Of a stretch of DNA of 12,896 nucleotides, positions 1 through 5,083 are shown piece by piece. Location of the stretch: positions 1 through 12,896 of the forward strand of contig JAHZEF010000063.1 of assembly GCA_019422005.1 (NCBI GenBank), in the 5' to 3' direction. The stretch is from Clostridiales bacterium. GTDB taxonomy: Bacteria; Bacillota; Clostridia; Oscillospirales; Oscillospiraceae. The notes under the pieces are model-generated. The model did no database searches and was not told where the DNA came from. It worked only from the letters and a program-made list of their open reading frames with translations. The first letter of the stretch is position 1; each line of letters opens with the position of its first letter. Position numbers and translations under genes: made by a program.

Positions 1-70
1 TCCAGAGGGGGTTCCTCCAGAGGGGGTTCCTCCAGAGGGGGTTCCTCCAGAGGGGGTTCCTCCAGAGGGG
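1..70. repeat. 15-bp tandem repeat, about 4.7 copies, cut by window edge
   Basis: Four perfect head-to-tail copies of tccagagggggttcc are followed by the first 10 bases of a fifth, after which the sequence changes abruptly to AT-rich DNA. The array starts at base 1, so its true length is unknown. The unit is a multiple of three, so if translated it would encode a five-residue repeat: SRGGS, PEGVP or QRGFL on plus, and GTPSG, EPPLE or NPLWR on minus. On the minus strand each junction carries GGAGGAA, which resembles a Shine-Dalgarno sequence. No start codon is visible in the part shown. There are no spacers, so this is not CRISPR. It is a minisatellite-type array that may vary in copy number. 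Confidence 0.95.
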
Positions 71-86
71 ACAACCTTATTAGCAA

Positions 87-115
87 ATAATACCACGTTT
101 TCTCCGGTTTTACAA
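87..115 (-). promoter_or_regulatory. Candidate sigma-A-type promoter firing left into the tandem repeat
   Basis: On the minus strand TTGTAA (110-115) and TATTAT (87-92) are separated by exactly 17 bases. They match the consensus -35 at 4 of 6 and -10 at 5 of 6 positions. Transcription would start near base 80 and run straight into the 15-bp repeat, toward a gene beyond the left edge. AT-rich DNA gives chance matches, so confidence is moderate. Confidence 0.45.
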
Positions 116-243
116 GTTATTTCCGGATATTTTTTATGTTTTTATTGTTACAGAATTTAAAAAAGGGAATACCGGCCTGCAGTGCACCCCTCCCCGTTCC
201 TTTCAGAACCGGAACTGCTTCCCCCGCCGCCGCAAAAGCATAT
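116..243. other. Gene-free spacer, AT-rich then GC-rich
   Basis: No credible gene is seen here. The left part (about 116-170) is strongly AT-rich with T and A runs, in sharp contrast with the rest of the window. The remainder is GC-rich spacer leading to the terminator hairpin. A short open frame starting at base 136 has low-complexity composition and no ribosome binding site, and was not accepted. Confidence 0.5.
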
Positions 244-277
244 AGGGGCAGGCACTGCGGCTGCAGTGCCTGCCCCT
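244..277 (-). terminator. Rho-independent-type terminator after the LtaS-like gene
   Basis: A perfect 15-bp inverted repeat (aggggcaggcactgc and its complement) encloses a 4-base loop, 43 bases beyond the stop codon of the minus-strand sulfatase gene. Reading on the minus strand the stem is followed by atatgcttttgc, a broken T tract, so termination is likely but the U run is not ideal. Confidence 0.75.
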
Positions 278-320
278 GCTTTGCTGCCCCTGTGCGTCCC
301 GCCGGGCGGTTCGGGGCTTT

Positions 321-2327
321 TCAGCTCAGCACATAGGTGAACTGATTGGAGCTGGTCAGCAGTTCCCCCTCCTTGGTCACCTGGGCGACAGCCACCACGT
401 CCAGGTCCTCCAGCGTGGCGGCAGGGAGCATCAGCGTATTGGCGTTGATGTAGATCGTGTCATCCATCACCCTGCCATTGACGGTAATCCGGCTGGCAGC
501 TGTGAAGTGCTGTCCGGTGACGTACACCTCGTCATGAAGGTTGTCCGCTCGCTTTACCGTGATCGGCACCACGCCCATCTGCAGCTGTGTCGGTTCAAAC
601 GGCAGCGCGCCGCCGTAGGCATACTGCTTCCCATACAGAATATCATACTCCAGAATTTCCAGATCCTGCTGATAGGACGGATTGGACGCCCGTTCCTGAT
701 GCAGCTTGGTCAGGACGCCGTCCGTATATCCCAGCCGCCGCATCACCTCCGCCATCAGCTGGTAGGCTTCCAGATCCTGATCCTGTTTTTCCAGCCCGAA
801 ATTGCTCCAGACCACATATTCCGTCTGCAGCAGCGTGCCGGTCTGCAGCATTTCCTGCGGAATTTCAAAGTTCGGAAGATGGTCGCCGAACAGTACCAGG
901 ACGGTGGGCTCCTCCCTTGCGGTCAGCGCCTGGATCAGATCCCCCACAAACGCATCGGTGGCATGAAGCTGATTGAGATAGTATTCAAAGCCAACCGTTC
1001 CGATCCTGTCCTCCAGGCCGTCTGCGGTAATGGTCTGGCCCGGGTCGATCACCTCAGTGGGATATTTGCCGTGGGCATGAACAGAAATGGTATAGACAAA
1101 GTCTTCTCCTTCCGTGGAATCCAGGGCCCTGAGCACTTCTCCCGTCAGGACGCCGTCCTCCGCCCAGCCCAACGGATTGCGCTTCACGTTCTCCATATAC
1201 TCCACGGATGTGAAGGTATCAAATCCCAAATTCGCATAGACCTTGTCGCGGTCGTAAAACGTGGCCGTATGGTTGTGAATCGCATGGCATGCGTAGCCTT
1301 CCTCTTTCAGCGCATAATTGACGGACTCGCAGACATTGGACTGCAGGACCGTTTCATATGGATACTCGCCCGTGCCGAAGTAATCCAGGCTCATGCCGGA
1401 CAGGACTTCAAACTCGCTGTTCGCCGTGCCTGCCCCGATGGAGGGAACCGTCAGGAAGCCTGTCGAACAGGTCTGCTTCAGGCGGGAAAACACAGGGATG
1501 GGATTTTCTGAATAGGTGACGCCCCTGAGCGCGTGGACGTCAAAAAAGGATTCCAGCTGCACCACCACAATGTTGGGCTTGACGTGGGCTGCAGCCGGTT
1601 CCGGCGCGGCCGTCGTATACTCCAGCTCGTCCACCACCGTGTCGACCTCTTCCGGCGAATAGGAGTCCGGCTCGCTGATTCCGCGGTCAAACAGGCTGGT
1701 GGAAAAGCAATAGGCAAATCCATAGGTGTCATAGGCCTCGCCGAGGTTCTCAAACTGCGAGGGCAGGAGGCCTGTGCTGGAAAACAGGACCGTCGTTCCC
1801 CAGACGAAAAGGCCCGCGGCAATACAGCCGATCCCCGCCCGCGGATAATCCACCGGAGGCGCTTTGGGCAGTTTCCGGAACGCCAGAACCAGTCCGGCCA
1901 GCACAGCCAGCACGCTGAATACGATCAGGATGATCTGGAAGACGTTCAGATAGATATGTAAAATGCTGAACACAGAGAAAATAATCCGGAAATCGACGGC
2001 AGTGAGCGGCGTAATCCGAAATCCCTTGATCACGCATTCCACGATGCCCAGCCCAATCCAGAGAATACTGATCAGCAGTACGGCAAACTGCCTGCGCCGC
2101 ACCAGGCCGGCCAGGCTGACCGTCAGCAGAATGATGCCGGTGCCGTACAGGAACTGCAGCGGCGCGCCGGCCAAAAAACGAACTCCGCCCAGAGGGGAGC
2201 GGCGGCACAGGCTTTCCAGCACCAAATTCAGAAAAAACGAGAGCAGAACGGCGCTGAGTACCTTGTGCTCGGCAAAGCGCGCCGCAAGGTTCCGCCATTT
2301 GTCCCGATTCGTTTTGATCCCCAGCAT
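321..2327 (-). CDS. LtaS-type lipoteichoic acid synthase family sulfatase (glycerolphosphate transferase)
   Basis: This 668-aa membrane protein probably transfers glycerolphosphate from phosphatidylglycerol onto a growing polyglycerolphosphate chain outside the membrane. About five hydrophobic segments (roughly residues 22-40, 58-76, 81-100, 113-150 as a long or double span, and 164-186) precede an extracellular sulfatase-fold domain (about 250-570). Expected family features are visible: metal-binding Glu in VVQLESFFD (E259), the threonine nucleophile in GAGTANSEFE (T301), HNHTATFYDRD (351-361), SVHAHGKYP (415-423) and FGDHLP (480-485). A roughly 90-residue C-terminal extension (about 580-668) looks like a beta-sandwich (IPT/TIG-like) module and is not part of the minimal enzyme. 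The open frame extends 84 codons upstream, but that stretch is basic, low in hydrophobicity and contains the promoter. ATG at 2327 has GGAGG (2339-2343) 11 bases upstream and leads directly into the membrane domain. Whether it makes LTA or another phosphoglycerol polymer is not determinable here. Confidence 0.9.
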   Translation of the reverse strand: MLGIKTNRDKWRNLAARFAEHKVLSAVLLSFFLNLVLESLCRRSPLGGVRFLAGAPLQFLYGTGIILLTVSLAGLVRRRQFAVLLISILWIGLGIVECVIKGFRITPLTAVDFRIIFSVFSILHIYLNVFQIILIVFSVLAVLAGLVLAFRKLPKAPPVDYPRAGIGCIAAGLFVWGTTVLFSSTGLLPSQFENLGEAYDTYGFAYCFSTSLFDRGISEPDSYSPEEVDTVVDELEYTTAAPEPAAAHVKPNIVVVQLESFFDVHALRGVTYSENPIPVFSRLKQTCSTGFLTVPSIGAGTANSEFEVLSGMSLDYFGTGEYPYETVLQSNVCESVNYALKEEGYACHAIHNHTATFYDRDKVYANLGFDTFTSVEYMENVKRNPLGWAEDGVLTGEVLRALDSTEGEDFVYTISVHAHGKYPTEVIDPGQTITADGLEDRIGTVGFEYYLNQLHATDAFVGDLIQALTAREEPTVLVLFGDHLPNFEIPQEMLQTGTLLQTEYVVWSNFGLEKQDQDLEAYQLMAEVMRRLGYTDGVLTKLHQERASNPSYQQDLEILEYDILYGKQYAYGGALPFEPTQLQMGVVPITVKRADNLHDEVYVTGQHFTAASRITVNGRVMDDTIYINANTLMLPAATLEDLDVVAVAQVTKEGELLTSSNQFTYVLS

Positions 2328-2393
2328 TGCTTGATCTTCCTCCCGGTCTTCGCCCGGTTCCGCTTTCAGCGTCACCGGATATATGCCAGACAC

Positions 2394-2422
2394 AGTATAG
2401 CTTTCAGACGCACGGATTGCAA
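2394..2422 (-). promoter_or_regulatory. Promoter of the LtaS-like gene
   Basis: Minus-strand TTGCAA (2417-2422) and TATACT (2394-2399) are spaced 17 bases apart, a strong vegetative-type match. The predicted start of transcription near 2387 gives a leader of about 60 bases before the ATG at 2327. Its position rules out the longer start at 2579. The gene-free stretch 2328-2581 otherwise shows nothing recognisable. Confidence 0.75.
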
Positions 2423-2581
2423 GCGCGATTCTGCGTTTTCCCCTTCTTTTTTCTGGAAATCCCCGGCTCCCCCCACAGCCGGCGCGGAGGGAAACCGAAA
2501 AACTGCCGCGGAACATCCGGCGCGGAAGCAAAACCGGCCCGGCTTTTCCCTGACGCCAAAGCGGCCGCATGCAAGCCAAAA

Positions 2582-2608
2582 CCCCCGGCTCCGCAATGGA
2601 GCCGGGGG
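2582..2608 (-). terminator. Terminator of the siroheme reductase-like gene
   Basis: A perfect 11-bp GC-rich stem (cccccggctcc and its complement) with a 5-base loop lies 34 bases after the stop codon. On the minus strand it is followed immediately by TTTT and then ggcttgc. It separates the sulfur/redox gene from the downstream LtaS-like gene, which has its own promoter. Confidence 0.85.
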
Positions 2609-2642
2609 CCCTGCAGCCTGCCGTACCCTTCGATCTTCCGGA

Positions 2643-3992
2643 TCAGCAGGTGGCTCCGCCCACCAGGTGCTTCTCCGCGCCCAGGATCTCTTCGCGGCGC
2701 TGCAGCAGACTGTCGTCCAGCAGCTGCGCCTCCACCGCTTCAAATCCCAGCCGTTCTATGGTATCTGAGAACCGCTCTCCGGTAATGCCCTGATCCCGAA
2801 ACAGCAGCAGCGCCTTTTCCAGTACGGCGACGACCTCTGCTTCCGAAGCAAAGATCCTGCGGAGCGCGCGGCCCTGGGCCACATGCTTGCCCCATCGCCC
2901 TCCAATGTATATCCGATAACCGTACGTACCGCTTTCCAGCGCATGAAACGGACATTTCCCCACACAGCGGCCGCAGTGATTGCACTGCGCCGCATCAATC
3001 TCCAGCTTACCGTCCCGCAGCGCTGCAGCGCCGATGGGACACGCCTGCTCCACCGCGCACTTCCTGCAGCCGCGGCACTGCTCCCGGTCCAGAGCGGGAA
3101 CGCGCTGGCCAATTACGCCAAAGTCGTTCAAATCCGGCTTGACACAGTTGTTGGGGCATCCGCCCACGGCAATTTTGAACTTGTGCGGCAGCAAAACGTC
3201 GTGCCATCCCCGGTAAAACGTCTCATGAAGCCGGTTGGACAGCGCAAACGTATCGCACAAGCCGTACTGACAGGTCGTGCCCTTGCAGCTGACCACCGGC
3301 CGCACCTTGCTGCCTGTGCCGCCGGTCTCCAGTCCCGCCGCAGCCAGCCATTTGCGGAATGGTTCAATATTCTCATACGGGATCCCCTGCACCTCCACCG
3401 TCAGGCGGGTTGTCATGGCAATTTCCCCGGAGCCGAATTTTTCTGCGGCCTCCGTCAGGCAGCGGCTCTCGGCCGCCGTAATCTTTCCGTTTCGCGTGAT
3501 CACCCGGCCGTTGAACTTCCTGGTCCCTTTCTGCTGCAGAAAGCCCAGCCCTTTCACACGCTTAATCTCCGCAGGGCTCAGCGGCTCCTTCTTCTCCTCC
3601 CAGGCATGCAGGGCGTTCTCCAGCACGTCCGCCGCCATTTGCACCACTGCCAGGCAGCGGTGTTCCGGCGTACTGCAGCGCTCCTTCAGTTCGCTGCAGA
3701 GCGTACTGCCCAAACGCGTTTCAAATTCTGATTTCAGCACCGCACAGGCTTCCTTGAACCCCTCCGTGGCATGCGCGCGCTCCCCCACGCACACGGCGCC
3801 CAGGACTGCCATGGCGCCGGCCAGAGCGCCGCAGGTGCTGCCGCAGCCCATGCCGCCTCCAAACGCGCTGACCAGCTTTGCGCAATTCTCGTCCAATCCC
3901 AGATTCAGCGCCTCGTTGGCAGCCAGAAAAACCGATTCCGCACAATTCCGGTCCCGGTTCAAATAATAGTTCTCCACGTAATCTCTGATCAT
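2643..3992 (-). CDS. Fusion of C_GCAxxG_C_C redox domain, siroheme/[4Fe-4S] sulfite-nitrite reductase module and 2x[4Fe-4S] ferredoxin
   Basis: This 449-aa cytoplasmic protein joins three redox modules. Residues about 1-130 match the C_GCAxxG_C_C family: NCAESV (C17), FGGGMGCGSTCGALAGA (C50, C54), then C83, C99, C106 and C113. Residues about 160-295 are the ferredoxin-like half plus siroheme/[4Fe-4S] domain of sulfite and nitrite reductases, with SCKGTTCQYGLCD (C236, C241, C246) and GGCPNNC (C279, C283). Next come two cubane motifs, CxxCxxCx5C (306, 309, 312, 318) and CxxCxxCx3C (337, 340, 343, 347), and a family-typical tail (YRIYIGGRWGK). The protein ends in GGATC, with Cys449 as the last residue. 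The likely chemistry is multi-electron reduction of sulfite or another oxidised sulfur or nitrogen species; the substrate is inferred. The start at 3992 has AAGGAG (4003-4008) 10 bases upstream; the 31 extra upstream codons overlap the promoter. Neighbours are a LysR regulator and a CoA-disulfide reductase-rhodanese. Confidence 0.9.
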   Translation of the reverse strand: MIRDYVENYYLNRDRNCAESVFLAANEALNLGLDENCAKLVSAFGGGMGCGSTCGALAGAMAVLGAVCVGERAHATEGFKEACAVLKSEFETRLGSTLCSELKERCSTPEHRCLAVVQMAADVLENALHAWEEKKEPLSPAEIKRVKGLGFLQQKGTRKFNGRVITRNGKITAAESRCLTEAAEKFGSGEIAMTTRLTVEVQGIPYENIEPFRKWLAAAGLETGGTGSKVRPVVSCKGTTCQYGLCDTFALSNRLHETFYRGWHDVLLPHKFKIAVGGCPNNCVKPDLNDFGVIGQRVPALDREQCRGCRKCAVEQACPIGAAALRDGKLEIDAAQCNHCGRCVGKCPFHALESGTYGYRIYIGGRWGKHVAQGRALRRIFASEAEVVAVLEKALLLFRDQGITGERFSDTIERLGFEAVEAQLLDDSLLQRREEILGAEKHLVGGATC

Positions 3993-4042
3993 TGTTGACG
4001 TACTCCTTACTGTTTCATTTGCGGTGCAGCGTTTCTGTCTAC

Positions 4043-4071
4043 AGCATACCGGATTTTTACGCCGATGTAAA
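4043..4071 (-). promoter_or_regulatory. Promoter of the siroheme reductase-like gene
   Basis: Minus-strand TTTACA (4066-4071) and TATGCT (4043-4048) are separated by 17 bases, giving a leader of about 44 bases before ATG 3992. The reductase gene can thus be expressed independently of the LysR gene upstream. Confidence 0.65.
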
Positions 4072-4076
4072 ATAGA

Positions 4077-4089
4077 AATTTGCAATTGC
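4077..4089. promoter_or_regulatory. Candidate operator upstream of the reductase promoter
   Basis: Two overlapping dyads, AATTTGCAATT (4077-4087, arms AATT) and the perfect palindrome GCAATTGC (4082-4089), sit 5 bases upstream of the reductase -35 box. This is where a LysR-type activator would be expected to bind. The dyads are short, so chance is possible. A weak hairpin (AATAGG and CCTATT, 4093-4110) overlapping the end of the LysR gene lies next to it. Confidence 0.35.
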
Positions 4090-4105
4090 TGTAATAGGCT
4101 TTTCC

Positions 4106-4960
4106 CTATTCATAGCTGCGGCACAAATCAATAAACGCCTGCAGCGCAGGATGGATCAATTTGTCCTTGTGAATCACCAGCGAAAACCAGCGCTGCATCG
4201 CGCCGTCGGCAATCGGCACCGCCAGCAGCGCATCCTCCCCCCGCAGCAGGCGCGGCGACAGAATGGAAACGCCGAAACCGGCCCGGACGGCATGCAGAAT
4301 CGCCTGTGAATTGTTGCACTCCCAAACCACGTTCATTGCAACGCCGGAAAGCGCAAATTCCTGATCCAGCACATGCCGCGTACCGCTTTCCGGTTCCCGC
4401 ATCACCAGCCTCTCTCCTGCCAGCTCCGCCATCCGTACGGAACTGCGGCCGGCAAACCGGTGCTCCCGGTTGCAGATCAGCATCAGGCGGTCGCGAATGA
4501 CAGGCGTGTCGATCAAATCCTCGCTGTCGATCCGCCCTTCCACCAGCGCGGCGTCCAGTTCGCTTCGGAGGAGCTTTTTCTCGATCATCCCGGTATTTCC
4601 CACGAAAACATAGGGCACCGGGCCTGCCAGCCGCTGAATCAGTTCGGTAATCACGCTGCTGCCGATGGTGACGGAAGCCCCTATCCGCAGCGGGAGCCGG
4701 TTGCCGATCCCGCCCATCTGCCGGGCAATTTCCGCATTCAGGCTGAGCATGCGGCGGGCATAGACCGACAGCCGCTCGCCCGCCTGCGTCAGGAACAGCC
4801 GCTTCCCCAGCCGCTCAAAAAGGCGCACGCCGAATTCATTCTCCAGATCCGCAACCATACCGCTGACCGAAGGCTGGCTGATATACAGCCGCTCCGCCGC
4901 CGCCCGCATGCTGCCGGCTTCAACCACCGCCAGAAAAACTTCCAGGCTCCGCAACGTCAT
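4106..4960 (-). CDS. LysR-family transcriptional regulator, likely of the sulfur/redox locus
   Basis: This 284-aa DNA-binding regulator has an N-terminal winged helix-turn-helix (MTLRSLEVFLAVVEAGSM through about residue 60, with SQPSVSGMVADLE as the recognition region) and a periplasmic-binding-protein-like effector domain (about 90-284). The segment MREPESGTR (187-195) resembles the loop seen in the CysL/CbbR-like group, and CysL activates sulfite reductase genes in Bacillus subtilis. That similarity plus its neighbours suggests control of the reductase-like gene and of the divergent CoA-disulfide reductase; this is inference. The length is slightly under the usual 290-310 aa. The start at 4960 is chosen because the conserved fold begins there and AAGGGA lies 6 bases upstream. 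The frame can be extended 23 codons to 5029, into the divergent promoter region. The effector is unknown. Confidence 0.9.
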   Translation of the reverse strand: MTLRSLEVFLAVVEAGSMRAAAERLYISQPSVSGMVADLENEFGVRLFERLGKRLFLTQAGERLSVYARRMLSLNAEIARQMGGIGNRLPLRIGASVTIGSSVITELIQRLAGPVPYVFVGNTGMIEKKLLRSELDAALVEGRIDSEDLIDTPVIRDRLMLICNREHRFAGRSSVRMAELAGERLVMREPESGTRHVLDQEFALSGVAMNVVWECNNSQAILHAVRAGFGVSILSPRLLRGEDALLAVPIADGAMQRWFSLVIHKDKLIHPALQAFIDLCRSYE

Positions 4961-5013
4961 ACCGTATCCCTTCTTCCCAATGCATAGCCGTTTCGCTATC
5001 ATACACCTCACGG

Positions 5014-5039
5014 TTTTCTCTCTTTTCAATCGGAGAAAA
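5014..5039. promoter_or_regulatory. Inverted repeat in the divergent promoter region, candidate LysR operator
   Basis: TTTTCTC (5014-5020) and GAGAAAA (5033-5039) form perfect 7-bp arms with a 12-base spacer, so the arm centres are 19 bases apart, about two helical turns. The site overlaps the -35 region of the rightward CoA-disulfide reductase promoter and lies in the 123-bp gap between the divergent genes, the classic place for LysR autoregulation. Binding by this LysR protein is inferred. Confidence 0.45.
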
Positions 5040-5050
5040 GCGTGTATAAT
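5023..5050 (+). promoter_or_regulatory. Promoter of the CoA-disulfide reductase-rhodanese gene
   Basis: A perfect TATAAT (5045-5050) lies 33 bases upstream of the ATG at 5084. The -35 candidate TTTTCA (5023-5028, 16-base spacer) is weak, which fits a promoter needing an activator. The leader would be only about 27 bases. Confidence 0.65.
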
Positions 5051-5083
5051 GGAAGCATATCAATATCGGGAGGAAATTTCAAT

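Noticed and set aside
1..70. CRISPR array
   Set aside because: Units are head-to-tail with no unique spacers and only 15 bp long.
136..336. 66-codon plus-strand frame over the terminator hairpin
   Set aside because: Biased Pro/Ala/Gly/Cys composition, no ribosome binding site, runs through a perfect terminator stem.
507..1511. 334-codon open frame antisense to the LtaS-like gene
   Set aside because: Shadow of the sulfatase gene. No motif, no start signal.
2328..2579. N-terminal 84-codon extension of the LtaS-like protein
   Set aside because: It is basic and unlike any LtaS N-terminus, contains the promoter (2394-2422), and a well-placed GGAGG supports ATG 2327.
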